From positions 1 through 43,636 of the forward strand of contig VEQK01000015.1 in NCBI GenBank assembly GCA_018883265.1: a DNA stretch of 43,636 bases, read 5' to 3'. Under the pieces are notes generated by a model that had not been told where the DNA came from, searched no databases, and saw only the letters and a list, made by a program, of their open reading frames with translations. Position numbers and translations under genes: made by a program. The stretch is from Rhodocyclaceae bacterium (GTDB taxonomy: Bacteria > Pseudomonadota > Gammaproteobacteria > Burkholderiales > Rhodocyclaceae). The first letter of the stretch is position 1; every line of letters starts with the position of its first letter. Below are positions 7,498 to 17,336 of this stretch, in pieces.

Positions 7498-7788
7498 ATG
7501 GGCAAGAAAGCGTCAACAGAATTGGTCGTGCGCCAGTTGGAGCACTCGCTGCACATGACGTCCAAAGAAATCGAAGGCCTGGGTCGCAATTCCGCCGTTT
7601 GCGACTACGATCTGGGTCTGCTGGATCAGCAAAGCCTGAAAAAGTGCCTGGCTGAGTCACTTCAACTGTTTGTCGATGAGATCGCCCGCTTCAAGACCAA
7701 AAACGGCGCCGCTTATCGCATGGCGCGTCAGATTTTCTCGGATGCCTACTTAAATAGCGCTAACCTGATCGTCAAGGTTGCTGCCTAA
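7498..7788 (+). CDS. Small conserved-looking protein of unknown function (96 aa)
   Basis: 96 residues from the ATG at 7498, preceded by AGAGG at 7484-7488. An alternative TTG start three codons earlier lies too close to that ribosome binding site. The protein is soluble and mostly helical: RQLEHSLHMTSKEIEGLGRN, QQSLKKCLAESLQLFVDEIARFKTKNGAAYRMARQIFSDAYLNSANL. It has no signal peptide or membrane segment and one cysteine pair region (CDYDLG, KKC). I do not recognise the family. It stands alone between two terminators, so it is an independent unit. Ordinary codon use suggests a real gene. Confidence 0.72.
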   Translation: MGKKASTELVVRQLEHSLHMTSKEIEGLGRNSAVCDYDLGLLDQQSLKKCLAESLQLFVDEIARFKTKNGAAYRMARQIFSDAYLNSANLIVKVAA

Positions 7789-7815
7789 GCACCTACCCGT
7801 TTTACCGGAATCACC

Positions 7816-7851
7816 AACGCCCGCGCAGTTGCCTGCCGGGCGTTTTGTTTT
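7816..7851 (+). terminator. Intrinsic terminator after the 96-aa gene
   Basis: AACGCCCG (7816-7823) pairs with CGGGCGTT (7837-7844), followed by TTTTGTTTT. It sits between converging genes. Confidence 0.85.
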
Positions 7852-7871
7852 AGAGCCGGCAAAATGCGTGC

Positions 7872-9221
7872 CTAGACCCTGCGAAATACCGCAATCGACT
7901 CGACGTGGGCCGTATGCGGGAACATGTTGGCGATTCCGGCCCCCACCAGCCGGTAGCCCTTGACGTTAACCAGGATGCCGGCATCTCGCGCCAGCGTGGC
8001 CGGATTACAGGACACATACACAATCGTGTGCGGCGCATCGCCACGTGGCTGGCCGGCATCCGGAAACGCCTTGACCAGTTCCAGCGCACCCTCACGCGGC
8101 GGATCGATGAGCATCCGGTCAAGTTTGCCCATCCGTTCCAGTACCGGCTGGCACTCCAGAAACAGGTTGGCTGCAAAAAAGCTGGTCAGGTGCCCCAGTT
8201 GGTTCTTTTCGGCGTTTTCGGCAGCCCGCTGTACCAGCGCCTCACTGCCCTCGACACCGACCACGGTTGCGCCGCTGCGGGCGATCGGCAAGGTGAAATT
8301 ACCTAGACCGCAAAACATGTCGGCCACGCGTTCGCCAGGTTCAGCCGCCAGAAGTCGCATGGCCTTGGTCACCAGGGCATGGTTAATCGCCGGGTTGACC
8401 TGGGTAAATTCGGTGGGTGCAAAATTCAGCGACAATCCAAAGTTGGGCAGGTGGTAAGTCAGTAGCGGTCGATCCTGCGGATTCAACGGCTGTACCGTGG
8501 CCGGGCCTCCGGGCTGCAGGAACCAACGCACACTGTGCTCCCGGCCAAAGGCAGCCAGGCGGGCCTGATCCGCCCCGGTCAAAGTCTCCAGGTGCCGCAA
8601 CACCAGGACGATGTCGAGCCCGCCAGCCGGCAGACCGGATCCTGCCGGTGCCTCGCCAATCGCCATTTCGATCTGGGGCATACGGTCCGGCTGGCTCATC
8701 CCCTCGATGAGGTGCCGAAGCGGGACCAGCAAATCGGACATAGGCCGGGGCAGGATGCTGCAGGAAGTCATGTCGGCGATGTAACTGCTACGGCGTTCAT
8801 GAAAGCCGACCAGTACACCCCCCTTTTTAGGGACCAGGCGGACAGAAACCCGGGCACGAAAACGGTAGTGCCAGGTTGGGCCGGAAATCGGCGCGTAGAC
8901 GGCGCCCGGGCGAACACCGCCGATGTGCTGGAGATTGTCTTCTAGCACACGCTGCTTGGTCGCGATCTGTAGGGCCGGATCGGCATGCTGCAGGGAACAG
9001 CCGCCGCAAATACCGAAATGGGGGCAACGCGGCTCAACGCGGGCCGATGCCGGCTTGTGGATCTGGGTCACCCGCGCCAACTCAAAGTTGGGCTTGCGAC
9101 GGTAACTCAGCCAGCTGACCTTCTCACCGGGCAAAGCGCCCTCGATAAAAATCGTTTTACCGCCGTCGCGGGCGATCCCCTGACCGGCATGGTCCAGAGA
9201 TTCGATAATTCCGGTATTCAT
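7872..9221 (-). CDS. rlmD: 23S rRNA (uracil-1939-C5)-methyltransferase RlmD
   Basis: 449 residues. Methylates U1939 of 23S rRNA using SAM. An N-terminal TRAM domain (about 1-55: GIIESLDHAGQGIARDGGKTIFIEGALPGE) is followed by the iron-sulfur cysteines C66, C72, C75 and C154 that distinguish RlmD from TrmA. The SAM-binding motif is ADMFCGLGNFTLPIA (about 300-314). LIDPPREGA (371-379) and the catalytic nucleophile C405 in YVSCNPATLARD follow. All key residues are present. The ATG has TGAGGT 8-9 bases upstream. It converges on the 96-aa gene. Confidence 0.97.
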   Translation of the reverse strand: MNTGIIESLDHAGQGIARDGGKTIFIEGALPGEKVSWLSYRRKPNFELARVTQIHKPASARVEPRCPHFGICGGCSLQHADPALQIATKQRVLEDNLQHIGGVRPGAVYAPISGPTWHYRFRARVSVRLVPKKGGVLVGFHERRSSYIADMTSCSILPRPMSDLLVPLRHLIEGMSQPDRMPQIEMAIGEAPAGSGLPAGGLDIVLVLRHLETLTGADQARLAAFGREHSVRWFLQPGGPATVQPLNPQDRPLLTYHLPNFGLSLNFAPTEFTQVNPAINHALVTKAMRLLAAEPGERVADMFCGLGNFTLPIARSGATVVGVEGSEALVQRAAENAEKNQLGHLTSFFAANLFLECQPVLERMGKLDRMLIDPPREGALELVKAFPDAGQPRGDAPHTIVYVSCNPATLARDAGILVNVKGYRLVGAGIANMFPHTAHVESIAVFRRV

Positions 9222-9377
9222 GATGATTTGACCTCAATCGGCGCAACCCGCGCATGAAGAAACACTTTCGCCAGGGCGCAAATTGTACTGGATGCGGCGG
9301 TCAAATCGTATGCCAACGGGCTGCCAAAATGCGTTTCCGCCTGTGCCCCGCACCCTGTTGACCTATGCCAAACTGTG

Positions 9378-9383
9378 TATAAT
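9378..9383 (+). promoter_or_regulatory. -10 box for the Ala/Pro-rich lipoprotein gene
   Basis: A perfect TATAAT about 90 bases before the ATG. A TTGACC lies only 14 bases upstream, too close for a standard -35, while CTGTTG lies at 17. The leader of about 80 bases before the gene (9390-9471) shows no clear structure. The rest of 9222-9370 holds no gene. Confidence 0.5.
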
Positions 9384-9471
9384 TTACGTAGACTGCATTA
9401 GTGGTCATGCCCTGCTCGGGACACTGTTCCGACCAGGAGATTCTTCAACGACCTTTATCAAAGGGAAGAAA

Positions 9472-9678
9472 ATGAAACAATCGCTCCTCGTCGCTGCTCT
9501 GCTCGCTCTCGCCGTTACCGCCTGTGGTAAGAAGGAAGCCCCGGCTCCTGCTGCCGCTCCGGCTCCTGCTGCTGCTCCGGCACCTGCCGCTGCTGCTCCG
9601 GCCGCTCCGGCTGCCCCGGCTGCTGCTCCTGCCGCCGCTCCGGCTGCCCCGGCTGCTCCGGCTCCGGCTGCCAAGTAA
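9472..9678 (+). CDS. Small Ala/Pro-rich lipoprotein
   Basis: 68 residues, ATG at 9472 with AGGGA about 8 bases upstream. A lipoprotein signal peptide (MKQSLLVAALLALAVTAC) ends in the lipobox V-T-A-C, with C18 as the acylated residue. The mature part is CGKKE followed by about 45 residues of almost pure Ala and Pro in PAPAA/PAAPA units, ending in K. It is likely anchored to the outer membrane with an extended periplasmic tail, like small lipoproteins that span toward peptidoglycan, but no binding motif is seen. The low-complexity DNA is repetitive (GCTCCGGCTGC units) and may vary in length between strains. It is a stand-alone gene with its own promoter and terminators. Confidence 0.85.
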   Translation: MKQSLLVAALLALAVTACGKKEAPAPAAAPAPAAAPAPAAAAPAAPAAPAAAPAAAPAAPAAPAPAAK

Positions 9679-9698
9679 TCGCATTCAGCGACACTTGG

Positions 9699-9744
9699 AA
9701 CCGCTTCGGCGGTTGCAAAAACCGGCCTTCGGGCCGGTTTTTTT
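9699..9744 (+). terminator. Tandem hairpins / intrinsic terminator after the lipoprotein gene
   Basis: A first UUCG-capped hairpin AACCGC/GCGGTT (9699-9714) is followed by a second one, AACCGGCC-type stem at 9719-9738 with loop TTCG, and a run of seven T. The second is a textbook terminator. Confidence 0.92.
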
Positions 9745-9767
9745 ATGGCCGCACGCTGACAGATCGA

Positions 9768-10568
9768 TCAGTCTGCAGCGGCCTCAAGCACCATCCAGTC
9801 GAAACCCTCTTCCTGGGTCGCCAGATGAAAGTTGTCGGGCACGCCATCAAGCACTTCCTTCACGGCCGCGAACACGTGGTCCGGCGTATTGTTGGTTTGC
9901 GACAGGTGGGCGGCCACTATGCGCTGTAATCTGCCCAGATCCAGGCGGCCCAGAAGTCCTGCCGCATCCCGGTTGCAGAGGTGACCATAACGGCCCGCAA
10001 TCCGCTGCTTCAAGCTCTCCGGATACGATGAGGCGGCCAGCAGTTCCGGGTCGTGATTAAACTCCAGAATCAAACCATCGCAGTCGGCCAGTGTGCGTTC
10101 CACATGCGGTGTCAGCATCCCCAGATCAGTCAGTACGCCGAGTCGGATTGCGCCATGAACGACGACGTACTGCACCGGCTCACGCGCATCGTGTGGCACT
10201 GGAAATGGTTGCACTTCAAGGCAGCCGATTTCAAATGGGGTATGGCTGTCGATAATGCGCAGTGCCACGCCGTTGCATGCATCGGTAGAACGAACATGAA
10301 CGGCAGCATGGGTGCCCCGGGTCAGACAGACGGTTGCGCCGGTCCGACGGGCCAGCCCCATCACGCCACCGATATGATCGCCATGCTCATGCGTCACCAG
10401 GATTGCATCCAGCCCCATCGGATCGACGCCCCGAGCCTCGATGCGGGCGACCGCCTGGCGGACGGGCAAGCCGCAGTCGATCAGTAGGCGGGTACCGGGT
10501 GCACTCCCCGCCTCGATCAGTAGTGCATTACCCTCGCTCCCGCTACCCAGGGAGGTAAAACGGATCAC
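9768..10568 (-). CDS. MBL-fold metallo-hydrolase (YycJ/WalJ-like)
   Basis: 266 residues. The metallo-beta-lactamase signature is complete: H60, H62, D64, H65 in LVTHEHGDHIGG, with H in PFPVPHDA, D in GVLTDLG and H in VAAHLSQTNNTPD as further ligands. The opening RFTSLGSGSEGNALLIEAG and the order of motifs match the YycJ/WalJ group of the beta-CASP-less MBL family, some of which are nucleases. Substrate here is unknown. The ATG overlaps the bamC stop (ATGA), making it the last gene of dapA-bamC-MBL, an arrangement frequent in betaproteobacteria. Confidence 0.9.
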   Translation of the reverse strand: MIRFTSLGSGSEGNALLIEAGSAPGTRLLIDCGLPVRQAVARIEARGVDPMGLDAILVTHEHGDHIGGVMGLARRTGATVCLTRGTHAAVHVRSTDACNGVALRIIDSHTPFEIGCLEVQPFPVPHDAREPVQYVVVHGAIRLGVLTDLGMLTPHVERTLADCDGLILEFNHDPELLAASSYPESLKQRIAGRYGHLCNRDAAGLLGRLDLGRLQRIVAAHLSQTNNTPDHVFAAVKEVLDGVPDNFHLATQEEGFDWMVLEAAAD

Positions 10569-11734
10569 CGCAACTGCTGGAGCAGAAGATCCAGAATCTG
10601 ACGGGCAATCGGCGATACATCCGCCTGGCCCGTGTTACCCGGCGCCAGAACGATCACGTCAGTCGGCCCACCGGCCTTTTCTTCCACGACACTGATCCGG
10701 TACTGCACCTTGGTGGGTACCTTGTCATCCTTGCTGCGCCAGAATGCCAGGCTGGCCCAGAAACCAGCGTCGCCCTTTTCGACCACCGACTTGTCGTCGG
10801 AATCGACATAGCGCACGTAATACAGACCCTGATTACGTTCGCGATCTTCGACCGTAAAGCCGACACGATCCAGCGCCAGACCGACACGACGCCAGCTCCG
10901 GTCAAAAGTATCATCCACGACCAGCATGGCGCCACCATTGGGCGACTGAACCATACGCGCCTTATCAAGCGCCTTCGGCGTCGTTTCACCTTTCTTGGCC
11001 AGTTCCTTCGCTTCAGGTTCGCTGACGCCATCAAACTTGTACATCAGGCGACGCAGCATTTCGGCTTCGAGCGTCGGGTCGGCGTCGCGTGGCTGCCAGC
11101 GGGTTTGATCCTTGCCCTCGCTGACGAAGACTTCGATCATGCCACGATGGCTGATGAAGATATCGGTCGTTCCGGCCTGATGCCCTTTCTCCAGGCGGGT
11201 ACGATACATGTCGCGCTCCGGCGTGGAGTACAGGGTACCGATTACGCGCCCCAGGAAACCCTGGATGGCGCCGCCCGGCACATTGGCCCGGTTTTCAGCC
11301 CAGTCGGTTTCCATGATGCCGGTCTGAGAATTTTCTTTCTTCAGAACAAAGCCGTTTTCCTGCCAGAACGCTTTGGTGACATTCCAGGCCTTGTCTTCGG
11401 GGACCGAGACTACCAGCCAGCGATGATTACCCTGGCGCTCAATGCGGGCGACGCCGCGCGAGCCATCCGGCAGGACACTTTCATCGGCGCTCTTATTGGG
11501 GGTCGCCTTGTTCTTGGCGTTCATCTGCGAGTACACCGCGGTGCCGCTGGCCGGCACATTCGGGGCGGAGAACTTGGTGTCATTACTGGGTCGGGTCAGA
11601 TCTGGCGGGATATCCAGCGGCGGCGCCTTGGCGGCCGTGCCGTAATCAATCTTTTTGGATTCCGGCAGATAAGCACAGCCAACAGCCAGCGCAGCCAGCG
11701 ACAGTACAACGACTTGCAACAGCTTCTTCATCAA
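10565..11734 (-). CDS. bamC: Outer membrane protein assembly factor BamC (NlpB/DapX)
   Basis: 389 residues, slightly longer than E. coli BamC (344). Lipoprotein signal MMKKLLQVVVLSLAALAVGC with lipobox A-V-G-C and acylated C20. An unstructured N-terminal segment with KKIDYGTAAKAPPLDIPPDLTRP follows; this is the conserved part that lies across BamD in the Bam complex. Two helix-grip domains follow, the second near GGAMLVVDDTFDRSWRRVGLALDRVGFTVEDRERNQGLYYVRY. It is immediately downstream of dapA (adjacent bases), the classical dapA-dapX order, and overlaps the MBL gene. Confidence 0.95.
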   Translation of the reverse strand: MMKKLLQVVVLSLAALAVGCAYLPESKKIDYGTAAKAPPLDIPPDLTRPSNDTKFSAPNVPASGTAVYSQMNAKNKATPNKSADESVLPDGSRGVARIERQGNHRWLVVSVPEDKAWNVTKAFWQENGFVLKKENSQTGIMETDWAENRANVPGGAIQGFLGRVIGTLYSTPERDMYRTRLEKGHQAGTTDIFISHRGMIEVFVSEGKDQTRWQPRDADPTLEAEMLRRLMYKFDGVSEPEAKELAKKGETTPKALDKARMVQSPNGGAMLVVDDTFDRSWRRVGLALDRVGFTVEDRERNQGLYYVRYVDSDDKSVVEKGDAGFWASLAFWRSKDDKVPTKVQYRISVVEEKAGGPTDVIVLAPGNTGQADVSPIARQILDLLLQQLR

Positions 11735-12607
11735 TCAGAGTCCTGCCTGTTTCATGGCGGCACGAACACGCTCGTGGAATGCCGGCGCCAGCTGGGTCAG
11801 CGGCAGGCGGACACCATGCGACATCAGACCCATTTCGGCCACTGCCCACTTGACGGGTATCGGGTTGGCTTCACAGAACAGATGACGGTGCAGACCGGTC
11901 AATCGGCGGTTGATGCGCACGGCTTCGCTGGCATTGCCGGCGGCGGCGGCCACGCACATATCGTGCATGGCGCGCGGGGCGACATTGGCGGTGACCGATA
12001 TGTTGCCATGGAAGCCCATCAGTATGGTTGCCATACAGCTCATGTCGTCACCGGAATACAGTGCAAAGCCTTCCGGTGCACGATCGATGAGATCGCAGGC
12101 ACGATCAATATTACCGGTGGCATCCTTGACGCCAATAATGCCGGGCACCTGCGCCAGACGCAGAATCGTGTCGTTGCTCATGTCGGCCACGGTACGGCCA
12201 GGCACGTTGTACAGGATCACCGGCAGATCGACCGCTTCGGCGATGCTGCGGAAGTGTTGATACAGACCTTCCTGGGTCGGCTTGTTGTAATAGGGCACGA
12301 CGGAGAGCCCGGCATCGGCACCAGCATCCTTGGCGCGCTGATGTAAATGGATCGCCTCGCTGGTCGAGTTAGCCCCCGTACCGGCGATGATGGGAATACG
12401 CCCCGCCGCATGTTTGACGGCAATCTCGATCAGCTGGCAGTGCTCGTCGACATCGACCGTCGGCGACTCTCCGGTTGTACCGACCACGACAATGGCGTCG
12501 GTTTTTTCACGAATATGAAAATCCACCAGATTTCTGAAGGCATCGAAATCAAGCCGCCCATCCGGATGCATGGGGGTAACAATGGCAACTATCGAACCGG
12601 TGATCAT
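11735..12607 (-). CDS. dapA: 4-hydroxy-tetrahydrodipicolinate synthase DapA
   Basis: 290 residues, standard length. Condenses pyruvate with aspartate semialdehyde in lysine/diaminopimelate synthesis. Active-site residues: T44 and T45 in GTTGESPT, Y107 in VVPYYNKP, Y133 in LYNVPGRT, R138, and Schiff-base K161 in [11 protein letters not shown]. The protein starts [13 protein letters not shown] as usual. It heads the three-gene unit dapA-bamC-MBL with no intergenic space to bamC. The stretch 12608-12672 upstream holds its leader. Confidence 0.98.
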   Translation of the reverse strand: MITGSIVAIVTPMHPDGRLDFDAFRNLVDFHIREKTDAIVVVGTTGESPTVDVDEHCQLIEIAVKHAAGRIPIIAGTGANSTSEAIHLHQRAKDAGADAGLSVVPYYNKPTQEGLYQHFRSIAEAVDLPVILYNVPGRTVADMSNDTILRLAQVPGIIGVKDATGNIDRACDLIDRAPEGFALYSGDDMSCMATILMGFHGNISVTANVAPRAMHDMCVAAAAGNASEAVRINRRLTGLHRHLFCEANPIPVKWAVAEMGLMSHGVRLPLTQLAPAFHERVRAAMKQAGL

Positions 12608-12672
12608 CTGGAAACCTATCCTTCGAACGGGTATCTGTCTGGGGAGCGTAAACCCCGCTATTCTAGCCGAAA

Positions 12673-13596
12673 TCAGATCTCGGCGAGCGCCCGCAAATGC
12701 GCCGCCACACTGCGTGCCAGCGCCGACATGACGTAACCGCCTTCAAGCATCGAGACAATACGATTGTTGGCATGGCGAGCGGCCACGCCACGCAGTTCGG
12801 TGGTTACCCAGGCGTAATCCTTCTCGAAGAGCTTCATCCCGCCCATATCGTCCTCGTAGTGGGCGTCAAACCCGGCCGAAATGAAGATCATCTGAGGTTT
12901 GAACTCGTCCAGACGCGGAATCCACGACTCCAGCACGGCCTGCTGCAGTTCTTCGCCACCCGAGCCCCCCGGCAGTGGCACATTGACCATATTGTCGGCC
13001 GGGTGATCGGTGCCTGAATAGGGGTAGAACGGGTGCTGGAAAATACTGCACATCAGGATCCGGTCATCGCCGGCACAGATATTCTCGGTGCCGTTACCGT
13101 GATGTACGTCAAAGTCGATGATCGCCACACGCTCCAGCTTATGATGCTCCAGCGCGTGATAGGCCGCGATGCTGATGTTGTTGAAGAAACAGAACCCCAT
13201 CGGGGTCTCGCGCTCGCAATGGTGACCCGGCGGGCGGATCGCGCAGAAGGCGTTCTCGACCTTTTTGTCCATGAGCAGATCTACGGCCATGATGCCGGCG
13301 CCGGCAGAACGTAAGGCCGCCTGCCAGGTAAAGGGGTTCATCGCCGTATCCGGGTCGAGATGCGCGATACCGAAGGCCGGCGATGTATCTTTGATTTTCT
13401 TGATGTGCGAGGCCGGATGAACCAGCATCAGCTGCTCCAATGTTGCCAGCGGCGCCTCGTGATGCGCGAAATACATATCGATGCCCTGAGCAATCAGGTG
13501 ATCGTGAATGGCTGTCAGACGGGCGGGTGCTTCAGGGTGCAAATCCCCCATGTCGTGTTTTAGGCAATCCGGATGTGTAATGAACGCCGTGCTCAT
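12673..13596 (-). CDS. Histone deacetylase-like (class II) amidohydrolase
   Basis: 307 residues. Zinc ligands D163 and H165 in [12 protein letters not shown] and D244 in [10 protein letters not shown]; catalytic tandem histidines H125-H126 in [10 protein letters not shown]288 in EGGY. The start [17 protein letters not shown]-x-LHPE-x-P-x-RL is characteristic of the bacterial HDAC/acetoin utilisation/acetylpolyamine amidohydrolase superfamily, class II group. It probably removes acyl groups from polyamines, small amides or proteins; substrate is not evident. It is divergent from mltB and close to dapA but separated by 65 bases. Acetyl metabolism also features at 26.8-38.3 kb, but no direct link is shown. 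Confidence 0.92.
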   Translation of the reverse strand: MSTAFITHPDCLKHDMGDLHPEAPARLTAIHDHLIAQGIDMYFAHHEAPLATLEQLMLVHPASHIKKIKDTSPAFGIAHLDPDTAMNPFTWQAALRSAGAGIMAVDLLMDKKVENAFCAIRPPGHHCERETPMGFCFFNNISIAAYHALEHHKLERVAIIDFDVHHGNGTENICAGDDRILMCSIFQHPFYPYSGTDHPADNMVNVPLPGGSGGEELQQAVLESWIPRLDEFKPQMIFISAGFDAHYEDDMGGMKLFEKDYAWVTTELRGVAARHANNRIVSMLEGGYVMSALARSVAAHLRALAEI

Positions 13597-13720
13597 AATT
13601 TGCTGCTCTCCCCCAAACGAGGCTGGCTCGCCTCATGCATGCTGTGGCATGACTTTTATAATCTGATCTTCAAATTATCTGCCCATTCCTGCGGGTGGAC
13701 AAGCTTTAAACTGTGGAAAA

Positions 13721-14833
13721 ATGGCGCTCGCCTTCCCTTTTCTGATTCCATACCTCACCATGCCCTTGCTCTGCCGCGCACGATACGTTTTACCCACCCT
13801 CTTACTGGGGCTGATGCTGGTCAATGCGTCGGCGTTTGCACGCCCGCAAAAGCAGAAAGCTCAACCAATTCAGCCGCCCATGTTGCAGAATCCGGCCGTT
13901 CTGGCATTTATTCAGGACATGGGGGAGCGCCACGGGTTCAACCAGGCAGAACTGAGCGCCCAGTTTGCGGACCAGCGGCCCGATGCCCGCGTGATTCGCA
14001 TCATGGCGCCTGCCCCGACCCAACTCACCCCGAACTGGGTGGCCTACCGCGAACGCTTCGTCAACAACCGTCGTATCAACCGCGGGCTGCAGTTCTGGGA
14101 GGCCTATGCCGACACGCTCGATAAAGCCGCTCGAGAGTACGGCGTACCCGCTGAGATTATTGTCGCCATTATCGGCGTCGAAACCGAGTACGGCCGCAAC
14201 ATGGGCAGCTTCAACATCCTCAATGCCCTGGCGTCGATCGGCTTCTATGGCGAGCGACGCCGCGAGTTTTTCCAGTCAGAACTCGAGCAATATCTCCTGC
14301 TGGCGCGCGACAACGACATGGATCTGAATTCGACCCGTGGGTCATTTGCCGGTGCGCTCGGCATCCCGCAGTTTATGCCGAGTAGTCAGCGTCGATGGGG
14401 CGTGGACTTTGACGGTAACGGCAAGGTGGATCTGATTCACAGCCCGGTCGACGCCATCGGCAGCGTGGCGAATTTTCTCAAGTCCCACGGCTGGGTCAAG
14501 GGTGATACCCCTGTTGTCAGCGTCATACCGCCAGAGCCGTTGCCGGTTGAATTCGAAAAAGTCGATGTCAAACCGGGGATACAACTTGAGCAATACCGCG
14601 ATGCAGGTTTCCGCTTTGTCACCCGGGATACCGACCGCACACCGGCGACGCTGGTGACCCTCAGTTCGCCCAAAGCGCCGACGCAATATTGGCTGGGATT
14701 CAACAATTACTACGTGATCACACGCTACAACCGATCGGCCGCGTATGCCATGTCGGTCATCGAACTCGGTGAGGCGGTCCGTGAGGCACGCAATAGCGCC
14801 CAGTCGGTTAACGAGTCCAGCGCACTACAGTAA
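13721..14833 (+). CDS. mltB: Membrane-bound lytic murein transglycosylase B
   Basis: 370 residues as drawn. An ATG at 13760 would give 357 residues starting [27 protein letters not shown], a cleaner signal peptide; neither start has a strong ribosome binding site. No lipobox is visible, so it may be a soluble periplasmic form. The catalytic Glu is E154 in [30 protein letters not shown]-like text ([35 protein letters not shown]) includes the EF-hand-like calcium loop known from Slt35. It cleaves peptidoglycan glycan strands leaving 1,6-anhydro-muramic ends. Its end overlaps the converging rpoS gene by 9 bases. Confidence 0.95.
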   Translation: MALAFPFLIPYLTMPLLCRARYVLPTLLLGLMLVNASAFARPQKQKAQPIQPPMLQNPAVLAFIQDMGERHGFNQAELSAQFADQRPDARVIRIMAPAPTQLTPNWVAYRERFVNNRRINRGLQFWEAYADTLDKAAREYGVPAEIIVAIIGVETEYGRNMGSFNILNALASIGFYGERRREFFQSELEQYLLLARDNDMDLNSTRGSFAGALGIPQFMPSSQRRWGVDFDGNGKVDLIHSPVDAIGSVANFLKSHGWVKGDTPVVSVIPPEPLPVEFEKVDVKPGIQLEQYRDAGFRFVTRDTDRTPATLVTLSSPKAPTQYWLGFNNYYVITRYNRSAAYAMSVIELGEAVREARNSAQSVNESSALQ

Positions 14834-15868
14834 CGAATCGGGCGTCAGATGACGACCACGCACGATACCCTGCAAACGGGTCAGCGCCTCGGCCTGAATC
14901 TGCCGCACACGCTCCCGCGTTAACTGGAGATCCGCCGCAATCGCTTCCAGCGTTTCCGGTTCGCCACCGCGCAAACCGTAGCGTCGTTCGATCACCTGGC
15001 GCTGACGCTCTGGCAGCATATCGACCCATGCCAACAACAAGGTTACGGATTCGGAGCTGGCAAAGGTTTCATGCGGATCGCCCCCCTGCTCGTCGGGCAC
15101 TACCTCGCCCAGGGTCTGATCCGAGCCGCTTTCGATGGGCTGATCCAGTGACCGTACCTGGTCGTTTCGCCGGAGCAACTGCTCCACGACCTCCGGTGTT
15201 TTATCACTGAGGATCGCGAGCTCCTCCAGACTTGGCTCTCGTGCATGCGCCACGACAAATTGACGACGATGCCGGTAGATCGCATTCATGTCACGCACCA
15301 GATGTACCGGTAGACGCACCAGACGCCCCTGATTCAATACGGCCCGTTCGATACCTTGCCGGATCCACCACGACGCGTAGGTTGAGAATCGGAAACCACG
15401 CTCGGGGTCAAACTTACCCAGGGCGTGCATCAGTCCGAGATTACCCTCTTCGATCAGATCCAGTAGCGGTAATCCCCGGTTCATATAGTGACGTGCTATC
15501 GACACGACCAAGCGCAGATTACGCTCGACCATTTCCTGGCGTGCCGAAAAATCCCCCTCACGCACGCGGCGCGTCAACGCAAGTTCTTCTTCTGCGCTCA
15601 GCAGGCTGTGCTTACCGATCTCGTTGAGATATTTCTGCGTCACATCGGCACTGGCCTCGACGCGCAGATACTCTAAGTCAGCATCGGCCAGCACACGCTC
15701 GGAATCGTCCAGACTCGCCAGCACTGCATCATCCGGCTCCGATGAATCGCCCGTCTCGAAACGCAGTGCGTCCTGCGGTTCATTTATGCGAACGTCATCA
15801 TTCACATCCGCACCGTCCGAACCTTCGTAACTGGAAGGAATGTCGGAACGGCGCGGAATTTTTTTCAC
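14825..15868 (-). CDS. rpoS: RNA polymerase sigma factor RpoS (stationary phase/general stress)
   Basis: 347 residues. Region 1.2 ([30 protein letters not shown]), region 2 ([64 protein letters not shown]), regions 3 and 4 ([48 protein letters not shown]) are all present. The long acidic N-terminus and the location behind nlpD identify it as RpoS and not RpoD. The ATG overlaps the nlpD stop by four bases. In enterics the main rpoS promoter lies inside nlpD; that could hold here but was not located. Confidence 0.97.
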   Translation of the reverse strand: MKKIPRRSDIPSSYEGSDGADVNDDVRINEPQDALRFETGDSSEPDDAVLASLDDSERVLADADLEYLRVEASADVTQKYLNEIGKHSLLSAEEELALTRRVREGDFSARQEMVERNLRLVVSIARHYMNRGLPLLDLIEEGNLGLMHALGKFDPERGFRFSTYASWWIRQGIERAVLNQGRLVRLPVHLVRDMNAIYRHRRQFVVAHAREPSLEELAILSDKTPEVVEQLLRRNDQVRSLDQPIESGSDQTLGEVVPDEQGGDPHETFASSESVTLLLAWVDMLPERQRQVIERRYGLRGGEPETLEAIAADLQLTRERVRQIQAEALTRLQGIVRGRHLTPDSLL

Positions 15869-16665
15869 GTGCCGCGCTGTGTCAGGAACTTCATGGGATC
15901 CACCGGCTTGCCTTGTCGCCGGACTTCAAAGTGCAGCATCACCGAATCCGCGTCACTATCGCCCATGTCGGCAATCCGCTGGCCGCGCTTAACAGCCTCG
16001 CCTTCTTTCACCAAAATCTTGCTGTTATGGGCATACGCTGTGAGGTAATTACCCTCGTGCTTGACGATCACGAGATTACCGTAGCCGCGCAATCCGGAAC
16101 CGGCATAAACGACCTTGCCATCGGCAGCCGCATCGACGGGTTCGCCCATCTTGCCGGCAATGTTGATCCCTTTATTGGAAGACTCGTTGAAGCCGGCGAC
16201 CACTTTGCCCTTGGCCGGCCACGCAAAGCGCACACCATCAGCCATAGCCGCCTGAGTTGCTACGGCCGTGCTTGGGCTGTCATCAACCGGCTTGACCGTC
16301 ATCGGCTTGCTGTTTTCTTTGACCTGATCGGTTTTGGCCGCTGCACTATTCGACGACGCAACCTTCTTGGCGGTCTTCTGGGCGCCACGACGCACGCAGA
16401 GCGTACGGTCCAGTTGAATGATGTTCGGGTTGGCAAGCTGATTCATGGCTGCGATATCACGGTAATCGGCCCCCGCATCGAGTGCGATACCGATCAGCGT
16501 GTCACCCCGCTTCACCGTCCAGGTTTGTGTGCAGTCTTTGGGCAGCGCCGGATACGGTGAGGCAACTTTGCTGCCGTCATCTACCGGCGCCCGGCTCATG
16601 GATGTACACCCCGCCAGCACGGTCGCTACCAGAACCCACGAAACGTTTTTAACCACCTGCCTCAT
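15865..16665 (-). CDS. nlpD: NlpD-type LysM/M23 lipoprotein (amidase activator)
   Basis: 266 residues. Lipoprotein signal ends VLAGC (C19). A LysM domain (about 45-95: [45 protein letters not shown]) binds peptidoglycan, a Ser/Lys-rich linker follows, and residues 145-264 are an M23/LytM domain. Its metal site is degenerate: NKGINIAG replaces the active H-x-G-x-D form. This is as in E. coli NlpD, which has no hydrolase activity and instead activates the amidase AmiC during division. Overlaps by four bases with both pcm and rpoS. Confidence 0.95.
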   Translation of the reverse strand: MRQVVKNVSWVLVATVLAGCTSMSRAPVDDGSKVASPYPALPKDCTQTWTVKRGDTLIGIALDAGADYRDIAAMNQLANPNIIQLDRTLCVRRGAQKTAKKVASSNSAAAKTDQVKENSKPMTVKPVDDSPSTAVATQAAMADGVRFAWPAKGKVVAGFNESSNKGINIAGKMGEPVDAAADGKVVYAGSGLRGYGNLVIVKHEGNYLTAYAHNSKILVKEGEAVKRGQRIADMGDSDADSVMLHFEVRRQGKPVDPMKFLTQRGT

Positions 16666-17333
16666 TCCACACCCGGCAACATCGGAACAAATTTGACTGG
16701 ATCACGGCGCTGCTCAGTCCAGCCGTTTTCCGTACGTTCAATGACGAGCATTCGCTGCACAGCCGAATCGTTACTCGCGCCGAACGGCATGACCATTCTG
16801 CCACCAACCGTCATTTGCTGTAAGAGGGCTTCCGGCACTTTGGGCGCCGCCGCTGCAAGAATGATCGAGTCGAAGGGGGCAGCTTCCGGAATACCCAGAT
16901 AACCATCACCATGCTTGAGGCGGACGTTAAAGCACTTGATCGCCCGCAGATTGACTTTGGCGCGATCAATCAAACCGGCCAGCCGTTCGATGGAATAGAC
17001 CTCCCTAGTCAACCCGGCCAGTACCGCCGCCTGATAACCACAGCCGGTACCGATCTCTAAGGTTTTTCCTAAAGCGCGGCCATCGGCACGCAGGCACTCG
17101 ATCATACGCGCCACAATGAATGGCTGCGAAATCGTCTGCCCCAGACCAAGCGGCAAGGCAGTGTCTTCGTAGGCACGGTGTGCGAAGGCTTCATCGACAA
17201 AGAGATGGCGCTCGACTTTATTGATCGCACCCAGGACCCCTTTGTCCTGAATCCCCTGTTGCTGCAGTCGCTCCACCATGCGCGCGCGCGTCCGCGCTGA
17301 CGTCATCCCTTGCCCGAGTGCCGCCCGACTCAT
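16662..17333 (-). CDS. pcm: Protein-L-isoaspartate O-methyltransferase
   Basis: 223 residues. Repairs isoaspartyl residues in aged proteins using SAM. Motifs: FVDEAFAHRAYEDTALPLGLGQTISQPFIVARM, the SAM motif LEIGTGCGYQAAVLAGL, KHGDGYLG, and AAAPKVPEALLQQM-x-VGGRMVMPFG near the C-terminus. The order surE-pcm-nlpD-rpoS is conserved across beta- and gammaproteobacteria and links protein repair with stationary phase. The start lies three bases after the surE stop. Confidence 0.96.
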   Translation of the reverse strand: MSRAALGQGMTSARTRARMVERLQQQGIQDKGVLGAINKVERHLFVDEAFAHRAYEDTALPLGLGQTISQPFIVARMIECLRADGRALGKTLEIGTGCGYQAAVLAGLTREVYSIERLAGLIDRAKVNLRAIKCFNVRLKHGDGYLGIPEAAPFDSIILAAAAPKVPEALLQQMTVGGRMVMPFGASNDSAVQRMLVIERTENGWTEQRRDPVKFVPMLPGVE

Positions 17334-17336
17334 TGA

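Noticed and set aside
11105-12346. A 413-codon open frame opposite bamC and dapA
   Set aside because: Spans two well-identified genes on the other strand with no recognisable domain; a shadow frame.
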